DNA of 64,000 nt, taken from positions 106,870-170,869 of the forward strand of contig NZ_VJXY01000014.1 in the NCBI RefSeq assembly GCF_014831675.1, read 5' to 3'. Positions 27,347-35,861 of this stretch are shown one piece after another (the stretch's first letter is position 1; each line of letters opens with the position of its first letter). The notes under the pieces were generated by a model. The model did not search any database. It was not told the DNA's origin and worked only from the letters and a program-made list of their open reading frames with translations. The translations under genes were made by a program, and so were the position numbers. This DNA is from Komarekiella delphini-convector SJRDD-AB1 (lineage in GTDB: Bacteria; Cyanobacteriota; Cyanobacteriia; Cyanobacteriales; Nostocaceae).

Positions 27347-27369
27347 CTTAGTTGATGCAATTAACTAAG
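27347..27369. promoter_or_regulatory. Palindrome closely matching the TetR operator at 16784
   Basis: The arms CTTAGTTGAT and ATTAACTAAG are separated by GCA, with one mismatch in the arms. The same core TTAGTT-AT, 3-base spacer, ATTAACTAA occurs between the amidase and tetR genes. A TATAAATAT stretch follows within 10 bp, so it may overlap a promoter. The nearest downstream gene is the kinase at 27776, about 400 bp away. Confidence 0.45.
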
Positions 27370-27775
27370 TGTATAAATATATATTTACTGAGTTATTTGT
27401 ATATCTAAGGCGGATAATTTTTATTGGATCATGTCGCTGTTTATATGCAACTTTCTAGTTAGAAAAATATCTTTCAAATTAGTCAAATAATTGGCTATTA
27501 TCAATAAGTTTTTACCCTAAGATAACTATTTTTAATATTGACATAGTTCAAGGTATCGCGTAATATTGTATATGTAAAAATAATTTATTGTTTCTATCTA
27601 CTAATACTTAGAAATGCCCTAAAACAGATAAATAAAGTTAATTCATCTTTATATTCTTGGATTGAGAGAACTTTTAAGCACATCGAATAATATCCGTGTT
27701 CGTTTCTCTACATAACTATTTTCAATTAGATAAAATTGGGGCTAACTTTGGACAAGATGCTATTTCCCCCTCGTT

Positions 27776-29614
27776 ATGCAAATTTGCCAAAATCCCAATT
27801 GCTCAAATCCATTCAACCCTGACAGCAATAGATTTTGCGTGAGTTGCGGCCAAAGCAACTTTGGCAAACTTCTCAGAAACCGTTACCGTGTATTGAGACT
27901 GTTAGGTGAAGGTGGGTTTAGCAGAACTTATGCAGCCGAAGATGCAGATAGACTAAATGCTCCTTGCGTTATCAAGCAATTTTTTCCCCAAGTTCAGGGA
28001 ACAGGACAACGTACCAAAGCCGCAGAATTCTTTAAAGAAGAGGCTTTTCGGTTGTATGAACTAGGAGAAAATCATACCCAAATACCGAGATTGCTTGCTT
28101 ACTTTGAACAAGGTTCTAGTTTATATCTCGTGCAAGAATTTATTCAAGGGCAAACCCTCTTAAAAGAAGTTCAGCAACAAACTTATGACGAAACACAAAT
28201 TCGGGAACTTTTAGCCGATTTATTGCCAATTCTGGAGTTTATTCATTCTCATAATGTTATTCATCGGGACATTAAACCAGAAAATATTATCCGTCGGGAC
28301 AGTGATGGCAAACCTGTATTAATTGACTTTGGTGGTGCGAAACAGGTAACACAAACCAGTTTAGCAAGACCAGCTACGGTAATTTACACAATCGGTTATG
28401 CCCCAACCGAACAAATGGCTGGATTTGCTTGTCACGCCAGTGATTTGTATGCTTTGGGTGTAACTTGCGTGCGTCTTTTAACTAAATGTTTGCCCTTTCA
28501 GGATGCTTATGGACAGATTAATGATCCTATTTATGATGCCATGAATGTTAAATGGTTGTGGCGTGAACGGTTACAGGAAAAAGGTATTACTATTAGCGAC
28601 AACTTAGGAAAAATTTTAGATAAATTGTTAAAACATTTACCAAGTGAAAGGTATCAAACAGCAAAAGCTGTTCTGGATGATTTAAAGTCTACAACATCTG
28701 TTTTGACGCCAGTTGCCTTAAAAATTGTGGCAATTCCTGAATATACATTATTGCGATCACCCGAAAAAATAATCCTACCATTACCCCCGCTGGAAACCTT
28801 TGAATTTGACGTCGTGACAGTAGATACAGCAGGTAGAGAAGTTAGCCGCGATCGCCGAAATGCAAAATTATTTACTGAACAATTGAGTCAAACCATCACA
28901 TTAGAAATGGTATCGATACCAGGTGGTACATACATGATGGGTTCACCAGAGTATGAAGGAGATGCTGACGAACGTCCTCAACATCAAGTTACAGTAGAAC
29001 CCTTTTTTATGGGCAAATTCCCTGTAACTCAAGCACAATGGAGAGCCATAGCAGCTCTACCTAAAGTCAAACAAACCTTAAATCCCAACCCATCCAAATT
29101 CAAAGGTTTAGATAGACCGGTAGAAAATGTATCTTGGCATGAAGCTGTAGAATTTTGTCTCAGGCTGTCGGAAAAAACCGGACGCAAGTATCGTTTACCC
29201 AGTGAAGCTGAGTGGGAATACGCTTGTCGTGCGGGAACTACGACATCCTTCCACTTTGGCGAAACAATTACCCCTGAGTTAGTTAGCTACGCTGCTGAAC
29301 CAAAAAGCAAATTCCGTAAAGAAACAACAAATGTAGGCAGTTTTCAGGTAGCCAACGCTTTTGGATTGTACGATATGCACGGGCTAGTTTGGGAATGGTG
29401 CGCTGATTCGTGGCACAACAATTATAAAGACGCACCTTTAGATGGAACAGCTTGGGAACTTGGTGGCGATGCTCATCGCCGGGTATTACGCGGTGGTTCT
29501 TGGAATTTCAACTCAGAACTCTGTCGCAGTGCTAGCCGTAGTTGGAACGAGTCAGACGGTGGGTTGAGGATTTGTGGTTTTAGGATAGTATTTTCCACAG
29601 AGGAGATTATTTAG
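27776..29614 (+). CDS. Ser/Thr protein kinase fused to a formylglycine-generating-enzyme (SUMF1-like) domain
   Basis: A 612-residue three-part protein. Residues 4-24 form a zinc ribbon (Cys4, Cys9, Cys21, Cys24). Residues about 37-310 are a Hanks-type kinase: Gly loop GEGGFS (44-49), ATP Lys67 in CVIKQFF, catalytic HRDIKPEN (163-170, Asp165), DFG (184-186), and an APTEQ-type APE variant. These are all the residues needed for activity. Residues about 375-608 are an FGE-sulfatase/SUMF1 domain, with VSIPGGTYMMGSPEYEGDADERP, FPVTQAQW, ENVSWHEAVEFC, YRLPSEAEWEYACRAG and VLRGGSW. This fold is also used by diversity-generating target proteins and conflict effectors. No signal or transmembrane segment. 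A MITE lies upstream. The substrate is unknown. Confidence 0.9.
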   Translation: MQICQNPNCSNPFNPDSNRFCVSCGQSNFGKLLRNRYRVLRLLGEGGFSRTYAAEDADRLNAPCVIKQFFPQVQGTGQRTKAAEFFKEEAFRLYELGENHTQIPRLLAYFEQGSSLYLVQEFIQGQTLLKEVQQQTYDETQIRELLADLLPILEFIHSHNVIHRDIKPENIIRRDSDGKPVLIDFGGAKQVTQTSLARPATVIYTIGYAPTEQMAGFACHASDLYALGVTCVRLLTKCLPFQDAYGQINDPIYDAMNVKWLWRERLQEKGITISDNLGKILDKLLKHLPSERYQTAKAVLDDLKSTTSVLTPVALKIVAIPEYTLLRSPEKIILPLPPLETFEFDVVTVDTAGREVSRDRRNAKLFTEQLSQTITLEMVSIPGGTYMMGSPEYEGDADERPQHQVTVEPFFMGKFPVTQAQWRAIAALPKVKQTLNPNPSKFKGLDRPVENVSWHEAVEFCLRLSEKTGRKYRLPSEAEWEYACRAGTTTSFHFGETITPELVSYAAEPKSKFRKETTNVGSFQVANAFGLYDMHGLVWEWCADSWHNNYKDAPLDGTAWELGGDAHRRVLRGGSWNFNSELCRSASRSWNESDGGLRICGFRIVFSTEEII

Positions 29615-29673
29615 CCAAAACATTAGCGATCGCTGCGAAGCGAAAAATCTTAATCAACAAAACTAGCATCTAG

Positions 29674-29988
29674 CTAAAGAGAGATTTGCACGTACATTCC
29701 TAATGAAACGCTCTCAACTTCTGTCAAAATTTTGCCGATGATAGTTGCCAATATCTTTAATCGATTTGTGGGAAGCTCAATAATCGCTATGCTTTTTCCA
29801 GTCAAATTTTGCTGGTATTTCAAATTCTTATCTGATGTGATAAAAATATCATACACACCATCAATCTTTACCATCAGTTCGCCATTCTTAACTCCAGCCC
29901 ATCCCTACTCGTGAACAGTAGTTACTTCATAAACTGACAAATAGCGCTTCAAAGCTCTTGGTAAATTCTCATCCAGAATAATTTTCAT
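29674..29988 (-). pseudogene. DUF5615 PIN-like toxin gene with an in-frame amber codon
   Basis: Translated from ATG 29988, the frame reads MKIILDENLPRALKRYLSVY, then EVTTVHE, a TAG stop (29905-29907), then GWAGVKNGEL and the rest of a DUF5615 protein (IFITSDKNLKYQQNLTG). Without the stop it would be about 104 residues, normal for this PIN-like toxin family, which keeps the catalytic-type D-E-N at the start and S/T-D-K-N later. The stop falls at codon 28, just before the conserved GWAG. A downstream ATG could yield only a 66-residue fragment without the first acidic motif. It overlaps the end of the DUF433 antitoxin gene by 20 bp, the standard order. Probably an inactivated toxin. Confidence 0.82.
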
Positions 29989-30196
29989 TTTGAACTTGTT
30001 CACGAGCAAGTTTCAGAAAATTCACTGCATCTACACGAGTGACAGATGGGAAATTGTCCAAAAACTCCTCAAGAGAAAATCCATCATCTAAATACTCAAG
30101 AAGCGATTGGGCTGGGACTCTCGTATTTCGGAATACCAATGTCCCGCCCATCACTTCTGGATCGGAACTTACTGGACTTTGGAGTAAGGTAATCAT
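29969..30196 (-). CDS. DUF433 antitoxin
   Basis: A 75-residue DUF433 protein, the usual antitoxin partner of DUF5615 PIN-like toxins. The ATG at 30196 is chosen because the family begins MITLLQSPVSSDPEVMGGTLVF; the open frame extends further upstream but that part does not match. The core GTLVFRNTRVPAQSLLEYLDDGFSLEEFLDNFPSVTRVDAVNFL is a helix-turn-helix-like domain that would bind the operon promoter. It overlaps the start of the toxin gene by 20 bp, so translation is coupled. The toxin carries an amber codon, so the antitoxin may now be unneeded. Confidence 0.88.
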   Translation of the reverse strand: MITLLQSPVSSDPEVMGGTLVFRNTRVPAQSLLEYLDDGFSLEEFLDNFPSVTRVDAVNFLKLAREQVQNENYSG

Positions 30197-30262
30197 AATC
30201 TTTGTTTTTGCTATTTTTTCGTCCAGTATATCGTCTCTAAACCCTTTCCCATCTAGAGCTAC

Positions 30263-30295
30263 AAAAAAAAGGCTGCTACCGTGCAGCCTTTTTTT
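30263..30295 (-). terminator. Strong terminator downstream of the DUF1517 gene (bidirectional shape)
   Basis: GGCTGC (30271-30276) pairs with GCAGCC (30283-30288). Flanking runs of eight A and seven T extend the stem. It lies about 57 bp past the stop codon of the leftward DUF1517 gene and upstream of the DUF433 start, so it separates the two units. Confidence 0.9.
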
Positions 30296-30351
30296 GTGAG
30301 CTAGTGACTTCCAGTTTGTGGTCATCAACAGACTTAGATAACAGGTTGAAG

Positions 30352-31335
30352 TTAAACGAGTCTTAAATCGGGATACTCCGCTAACACATCATCAGATGTG
30401 AGGGTATCACCTTCAGCTTGCGGAGTCCAAAGAACTTCAATTGCTAGAAGTTTTTCGCTGGTGATGCTACCAATTTGGCGCAAAGCTTGACGCAGATCTT
30501 CAGCGCTATTAACTGTTGGGATTTCAAACTTACCTAATGTCGCAGCTAACAAGGTGACGATAATATATTCACCAGGGCCTTCGGTAATTAGACGAGTTGG
30601 GTTATCCAGTTCACCAGCAGGAGGTAAAGCATCTTTGGCACGAGCTGCTTTTAGCTGATTATTGACATTAGTAAGAGTTTCTTCACTAAATTTGCTGCGT
30701 TCTGCTAGCGATAGGCGGTTGAACTGAGCTTCGGCGGAATTTAAACTTGCTTGTTGGGTTCCACCACCTGCATACACACAGTATTCAGGGTGGCGCAGTA
30801 AAGCCAGACTAGTTTCTTGGAGAATTTCTGCTCTCCCCTCTGGGGAGTTAGTATCAGCGGTTTCGGCAATATGGTTGAGTTCAGCTTGCAAACCACGAGC
30901 CTGAGCTAATAAACCTACCTGTAAACGAGTTACAGAAACAGGCGGGTTACTGCTGTAACCAACTTCTTCCGTTTCACCACTAGAGACGCGGCGGAAAGAT
31001 TGGACTAAGAAGTTAGCGATCGCCAAGAAAATTAAAATGCTAAACAGACCGCCAAAGCCTCCCCCAATACCCCAAAAAGGAATTAGGAAGGGAAAGCCAA
31101 AACCACCACCAAAACCACCACCAGGATAGGGAGCGTAGCCCCCACCAGGAGGCGCGTAGGTGCGCGGTGTATAAGTGCGGCTAGAAGGCGCTCTAAAAGA
31201 ACCACCGCCGATCCGACCACCACTACGGGCAGCTAATGCTCCATCGGCGTGACTAAGCGCCAAACCTAACACTAGGCTCAGTACAAAGAAAGTTTTTAAC
31301 AGAGGTTTGATGGTTTGTTGTAGTTTCTTACGCAT
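30352..31335 (-). CDS. DUF1517 membrane protein
   Basis: A 327-residue DUF1517 family protein, found in cyanobacteria and plastids, of unknown biochemical role. An N-terminal signal-like segment (FFVLSLVLGLALSHADGALA) is followed by a Gly/Ser-rich SGGRIGGGSFRAP segment and Tyr/Pro/Gly-rich sequence. A second hydrophobic segment follows (FGGLFSILIFLAIANFLVQSF, about residues 93-113). The soluble C-terminal domain (about 130-327) has VTRLQVGLLAQARGLQAELN and YIIVTLLAATLGKFEIPTVNS. It is probably anchored in the thylakoid or plasma membrane. It is followed by a strong terminator at 30263. An approximately 2.4-kb spacer lies upstream. Confidence 0.9.
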   Translation of the reverse strand: MRKKLQQTIKPLLKTFFVLSLVLGLALSHADGALAARSGGRIGGGSFRAPSSRTYTPRTYAPPGGGYAPYPGGGFGGGFGFPFLIPFWGIGGGFGGLFSILIFLAIANFLVQSFRRVSSGETEEVGYSSNPPVSVTRLQVGLLAQARGLQAELNHIAETADTNSPEGRAEILQETSLALLRHPEYCVYAGGGTQQASLNSAEAQFNRLSLAERSKFSEETLTNVNNQLKAARAKDALPPAGELDNPTRLITEGPGEYIIVTLLAATLGKFEIPTVNSAEDLRQALRQIGSITSEKLLAIEVLWTPQAEGDTLTSDDVLAEYPDLRLV

Positions 31336-31982
31336 AATACAGTCGAGTCGTTTGAAAAACGCTATTGGTTATGTCTCCTCACGCTGGTAGGAGTGTCACG
31401 ATATTTAGGTGAAGCCAGCCCGTAACAAGAAGCGTCTAAATTAGCTGTGGATCTTTGTTAGGCTACATACTTAATCTACCGCGTCTTATCTTGGGTAGAC
31501 AGCGATCGCAGGGGGGATTTCTTGAGCAGATAACCGTACCTCAAAACATGTCCCATAAGTCTTTAGGCTCAACTAATTATTTCTGGCTCGCAGGGTTTCA
31601 CCACCTCTAAGAAGAATTCATCACTTCCACGTCCTAGGATAGTGCTTTCCGGCCACAGTCTGGAATTATACAGATGATTTTAATTTTTTGTGATTATTTT
31701 GACTGATTTTTTTAATGCTAGTGAGATAAACTTTAACAGTTGCAGGGAAATAGTTTTAGTTATCATTGCCTTCAGAGGTTAAATTGTGCACTTACCACCC
31801 ATGATCCTCAATCAACCTTAATATGGAGTGGCAAAGTAATACGGTGCTTGAAAATTAAATCTCATTTGGGAAGTTAATCATTTAAATTACAGTGATTTCG
31901 CATAAACTAGATGCGGATATACACTTGTGATACAAAATCACTTGCAAAAATATTCTTACGCCTAACAAATGTAGAGACATGA

Positions 31983-32159
31983 TAAGCTGTCGCGCACTGA
32001 ACTTGCATATTGTTTCGTTTAGGCAGTCAAGAATCTAGAGTCCAGATTTACCTTGACTTTTGAGCACCACTTGCTTTAGACGGAGAAACCCCTACAACGC
32101 AGTGGCTCCTCTTGACAACCCTCATGAGTAACTATGCAATTTAAAAGCGTAATAGCTTA
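31983..32159. mobile_element. 177-bp inverted-repeat element (TAAGCT ends), copy 1
   Basis: The left end TAAGCTGTCGCGCACTGAAC with TTGCATA, and the right end TATGCAATTTAAAAGCGTAA followed by TAGCTTA, are imperfect inverted repeats. A relative with the same ends is at 53204-53330. Confidence 0.65.
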
Positions 32160-32279
32160 ACTCTCAGATTTATCTATTAAAGTCAGAGCAACTCTAGCCA
32201 GCACATAAAAGCTAGAAAATAGATGTCATAACCGATGCTATAAGTATTAGTTCTTTACATCAGCAATTAAAAATCATTA

Positions 32280-32445
32280 CTAGTAGTCTGCCAAGGAAAC
32301 TTTGCATGGTGATAGGCTGAGGAAGCTGGAGAGGCTGGGGGAGAAAAAGCATTATTGAAAAAGAATTCTTTCTCCCCCTGCTCCCCCTGCTGCACCTCTC
32401 CCCCTGCTTTGCCTACACGGCAAAATTGGGTTGGTGAACTACTAG
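32280..32445. mobile_element. 166-bp MITE-like element, copy 2 (identical to 27151-27316)
   Basis: Base-for-base identical to the copy 5.1 kb upstream and in the same orientation. The flanking bases differ, so the two are separate insertions (or one was copied) rather than one large duplication. Confidence 0.85.
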
Positions 32446-33746
32446 TTGCTGTCGATAAGTGTTTTCGGTAAAAAGCAAATTTATTGAATACGCTACTCAA
32501 TACTTAGAGACATTTTGGCATTTTGGCACAACAATACACGGTATTAACGATAATCTGTTGAGAGTAGGCGTAGTAATCCGATCTGAGTCGTGAACGTTAT
32601 TTTGACATAAATGCATACTCTTGCAAAAAAGCAAGCTACGCATTAAGTATTTGAGATAAGAACCTGCTTCCTTTTGGCTGATAGCGTTCCCGTGTTCCCA
32701 TGTTCCTGCGCGAAAGTAAACAATGGGAAGCATTGACCACAACAATGAGGTAGAGCATATAGCATCAAAAAAAATATAAAGATGATTTTACGAATTATTT
32801 AGTGCTGCTTATATATCAACCATTTCCGCAGCAGGTTTACCAGTAATTAATTGAGGATAAATACTAGTTATTAGTTTTTGACAGTCCTATATAAAAATTA
32901 TTAAATGGTGAAAGATTGACAACAACAAATAAAATTTACTAAAGTAAAAAAGTATTTAAAAAACATAAAATTGCTACTTTTATCGATCTATGTAGTTTAA
33001 TATATATAACGGATTTTTGTTCTATATCAATAGATTATTTATCATTATTCTAAATATTTTTGTTATTAAAAATCGTTATAATATGTGAAAACAAATTACT
33101 AAAAAATGCTACATATACATTTTTCTTGTGCAAATCGTTTCGTTAGCCAAAATAAAGGATAAACAATGATAAGAGAGCAAAAAATCGAATATAGAGTCAG
33201 CGAATTCATAAGTAAAATAACAAATAAGTATTTTTGCTCATGGCATGATATGATAGATTCTTAAGTCTGTAATCATTAGCAAGTAACATAAGCAGAGACT
33301 AGCAAGTAAAGTCTTCTTGTTATAGTCCCAGCTTGATTTGTGGCGTATATTCCTAACTTCATCCTACTCTAGGTAAAACGCTATCCAGTACTACAGACTT
33401 CATCCTTCATTTGATTCAAATGCTTTAGCTCAAGCAATGTCAACACTGATAAAAAATTTTAATTAAAAAATGGGATAGCTAGGGTGAAAACGATTTATCA
33501 ACTCCTATTACTGGTAGTCAGCTAGTATTCTTTTTAGGAATCACGCAAGGGCCATATTTTTTCGTAGAGGCTGAAAGAAATCAAAGGTTAATAGCCAAAG
33601 TCCAAAGACTTTTGATGCTTAACCCTTGACTCTTGACCCCACAACAGAAAATATATGTGCCAGTTGTGTAAGTTCTGAATTTTCTTGTTCTAGTTGACAG
33701 TATGAAAAAACTAGAAATTATTTGAAGTTTAGTTATCAAGTTGATC

Positions 33747-34961
33747 ATGGAACATATTTCTCAACTGACAGCAAAAATCAGAGAGAAAACTGCATACCCG
33801 GACATCCTAGTCATATCCCGTATCTTTCTACCGAAAGAAGCTGTAATTGGGGAATATATTTACAATCGATGTCTCCAAGATCCAGAACGAGTGATTGTAT
33901 TGGCGGCTGGTTGCTCAGGGGATAAAGTATTTGATCAAACTCAGCAGTTTCCCGTATATCGCTGGACTTACCCAGAATACTGGCGTAGTGGTTTTATCGG
34001 CAGTATCCTAAAGTCTTGCCTCAATATGGTCTGGTCATTTGTGCTAGCAATTAAACTCTATTTTCGCTATCACTACCGCTATATTGAGTGGGGCCACGGC
34101 TATGAGTTTCCTTCGCTGTTGCTATTGAGCTACTTTCTACCTATTCGCTTTTTTATCTACCTGCACGGTAACGATATTGTTTGTGCTTTACGCAACCCCG
34201 TGCTGCGATCGCTATTTAAATTGACACTTCATAGAGCTGAAGGGATTGTTTGTAACAGTTCCTACACACAAGATTACCTCAGAACCACTTTTCGATTAAA
34301 TACCCCTACCCATGTAATTAACCCAGTAGTTAGACCAGAAAAATTTGGCATTGGAGCGAATTCAAGCAGTCTTGATGATTTACGGGTTAGCGTACGTCAG
34401 GCTCATAATATTCCAGAAACAGCAATAGTAATCCTTTCAGTTGGCAGCCTGGTCAAGCATAAAAACTTTGATCGAATAATTGATAACATCCCACTACTGC
34501 TAACTATTGGAGTCGATGTCCACTATATACTCTGCGGACAAGGGCCTTGTGAGTCTGAGCTGCAATCTCAGGCGAATCGCTTACGAGTAGACAAACGGGT
34601 GCATTTTGCCGGACATATACCAGATCGAAAATTAGCTAGCTACTATGCAGCCTGTGACATCTTTGCAATGCTGATATTGGATACCAAAGCTAACAATATA
34701 GAGGGTTTTGGCATCGTTTACTTAGAAGCAAGTTACTTCGGAAAGCCTGTAATTGCCTCTCGCTTAGGTAGTGTTCTAGATGCAGTTCAGCACGAAGAGA
34801 ATGGCATACTAGTTAATCCCGATTCTGGCTATGAAGTTTTTCAAGCTTTTAATCGGTTGTGTCAAGATCAGCAGCTACGCGAGCAACTTGGGCGCAGAGG
34901 TAAAGAATTAGCTAAGCGCAAAACTGCTTATAAATGTCTATACAAATTTGAACACAGGTGA
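33747..34961 (+). CDS. Family 4 glycosyltransferase
   Basis: A 404-residue GT4 glycosyltransferase from ATG 33747 (a TTG two codons earlier is possible). The N-terminal half has DILVISRIFLPKEAVIGEYIYNR and a hydrophobic patch (about 90-140), suggesting peripheral membrane contact. The sugar-nucleotide domain has VGSLVKHKNFDRIIDNIPLL, GQGPCESELQSQANRL and the E-x7-E motif NNIEGFGIVYLEASYFGKPVIA. The C-terminus KRKTAYKCLYKFEHR is shorter than usual and lacks the normal final helix, so a late frameshift or truncation is possible. It stands alone after the 2.4-kb spacer. Likely role in polysaccharide or glycolipid synthesis. Confidence 0.88.
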   Translation: MEHISQLTAKIREKTAYPDILVISRIFLPKEAVIGEYIYNRCLQDPERVIVLAAGCSGDKVFDQTQQFPVYRWTYPEYWRSGFIGSILKSCLNMVWSFVLAIKLYFRYHYRYIEWGHGYEFPSLLLLSYFLPIRFFIYLHGNDIVCALRNPVLRSLFKLTLHRAEGIVCNSSYTQDYLRTTFRLNTPTHVINPVVRPEKFGIGANSSSLDDLRVSVRQAHNIPETAIVILSVGSLVKHKNFDRIIDNIPLLLTIGVDVHYILCGQGPCESELQSQANRLRVDKRVHFAGHIPDRKLASYYAACDIFAMLILDTKANNIEGFGIVYLEASYFGKPVIASRLGSVLDAVQHEENGILVNPDSGYEVFQAFNRLCQDQQLREQLGRRGKELAKRKTAYKCLYKFEHR

Positions 34962-34992
34962 GCAAACTTGTTAATAAGCGTGTCTCTGTAGC

Positions 34993-35511
34993 TCAGAAGG
35001 TTAGACGGTAAATAAATTCATCAGATGATCTGCCTTTGACTAACTCTGCGTTCTGATTAACTTGATACAACTCGAAGCCAAGCTTCTCGATTACCTTACG
35101 AGAGGCAAAATTGTGCTCGTTCACCGATGCGTGTAGTGCAAATAAGTTAAAGCGCCGTTGAGTTTCAGCAATGGCTAAAGAACAGTAGACTGGGGCATAT
35201 CCCCGTTTCTGGAAATCAACGAATGTCATAAAGCCAATTTCCGCGTACTGTTTGTCAAAAATACCTATCTCGACAACACCTACAGGTTGATGTTGGGGAA
35301 TTATAGCAACCCATTTGAGCCAGATCATGGTATCGTTATCGGGTGATTTTTCTAGCGCGGCAAACTTGAACTTTTGCTTAACCTCCATGAAGGTTGGGAT
35401 TTGCTCCTCAAGATATTCGTACAGATGCGGATTGCTCATGTAGGAGTACAGGATATCAGCGTGCTGTTCTGTAACCTTTTCTAAGCGCAAGATACCCGCG
35501 TTTGTTGCCAT
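34993..35511 (-). CDS. GNAT-family N-acetyltransferase (RimJ/RimL-like)
   Basis: A 172-residue acetyl-CoA-dependent acetyltransferase. It begins with ILRLEKVTEQHADILYSYMSNPHLYEYL, typical of the RimJ/RimL-like branch. The acetyl-CoA region includes AEIGFMTFVDFQKRGYAPVYCSLAIAETQRRF, where the usual Q-x-x-G-x-G/A is modified (QKRGYA), and FALHASVNEHNFASRKVIEKLGFELY. The Asn-x-x-S motif (NEHNFASRKVIEKLGF) is well preserved. It ends close to the convergent glycosyltransferase gene. The substrate (a protein N-terminus or a small molecule) is unknown. Confidence 0.88.
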   Translation of the reverse strand: MATNAGILRLEKVTEQHADILYSYMSNPHLYEYLEEQIPTFMEVKQKFKFAALEKSPDNDTMIWLKWVAIIPQHQPVGVVEIGIFDKQYAEIGFMTFVDFQKRGYAPVYCSLAIAETQRRFNLFALHASVNEHNFASRKVIEKLGFELYQVNQNAELVKGRSSDEFIYRLTF

Positions 35512-35561
35512 GATTTTTCAGATTCTTCTGTTAGGTTGACTTTATCTATTTAGAAGTTTAT

Positions 35562-35774
35562 TTAACCTCCGCCGACAATAGTTACTACTTCTAAGCGATC
35601 GCCTGGCTGCACTTTTGTTTCCGGCCAAAACTGGCGGTGTAAAATTTCGCCGTTATACTCCACCGCCACCAGGCGAGGATTAAAACCCAATTGTTGGAGT
35701 AATTCAGGTAAAGGAGTTTGAGACAAACAGGTTTGATTTTCCCCATTTACCTGAAGGGTAATCTCATTAGACAT
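35562..35774 (-). CDS. thiS: Sulfur carrier protein ThiS
   Basis: A 70-residue ubiquitin-like sulfur carrier for synthesis of the thiamine thiazole ring. It ends in VTIVGGG, with the C-terminal Gly-Gly needed for adenylation and thiocarboxylation (one extra Gly). The beta-grasp pattern ITLQVNGENQTC, LVAVEYNGEILHR, GDRLEVVTIVGGG is standard. It is 87 bp downstream of thiE on the same strand, a common cyanobacterial arrangement, so the two are probably co-transcribed. ThiG, ThiO and ThiF are not in the window. Confidence 0.95.
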   Translation of the reverse strand: MSNEITLQVNGENQTCLSQTPLPELLQQLGFNPRLVAVEYNGEILHRQFWPETKVQPGDRLEVVTIVGGG

Positions 35775-35861
35775 AAGTTATGTGGGGCATTGGGCATTAA
35801 AGGAGGTTTTTATTGTTTGTGGTGAGTAATAGGTTATGGGGTATAACCCAGTTACCAAAAA

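Larger units (their letters stand above)
27145..27775. other. 630-bp spacer with a MITE and a palindrome
   Basis: No gene is seen. It contains the 166-bp element (27151-27316) and a 23-bp palindrome (27347-27369) followed by a TATAAATAT-like stretch. The rest is AT-rich upstream sequence of the kinase gene. Confidence 0.5.
31336..33746. other. 2.4-kb spacer with two mobile-element remnants and no recognised gene
   Basis: Very AT-rich from about 32,750 to 33,250. It contains inverted-repeat elements at 31983-32159 and 32280-32445. A more GC-balanced stretch of about 190 bp at 31500-31690 stands out and ends in T runs on the plus strand. No frame in the spacer looks like a known protein. The DUF1517 promoter (leftward) and the glycosyltransferase promoter (rightward) should be at the two ends. 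Confidence 0.5.

Noticed and set aside
31500-31690. 6S, tmRNA or SRP RNA gene
   Set aside because: No long closing stem, no SRP tetraloop region and no tRNA-like ends could be drawn; left only as a candidate RNA.
27151-32445. Composite transposon bounded by the identical 166-bp elements
   Set aside because: The copies are direct, lack a transposase and the interior genes are unrelated to mobility. Two independent MITE insertions explain the data better.
34982-35010. String TGTAGCTCAGAAGGTTAGA resembling the 5' half of a tRNA
   Set aside because: The D-stem does not close (GCTC against GACG), and no anticodon arm, T-arm or CCA-side acceptor pairs with it. At most it is a scar or a coincidence.
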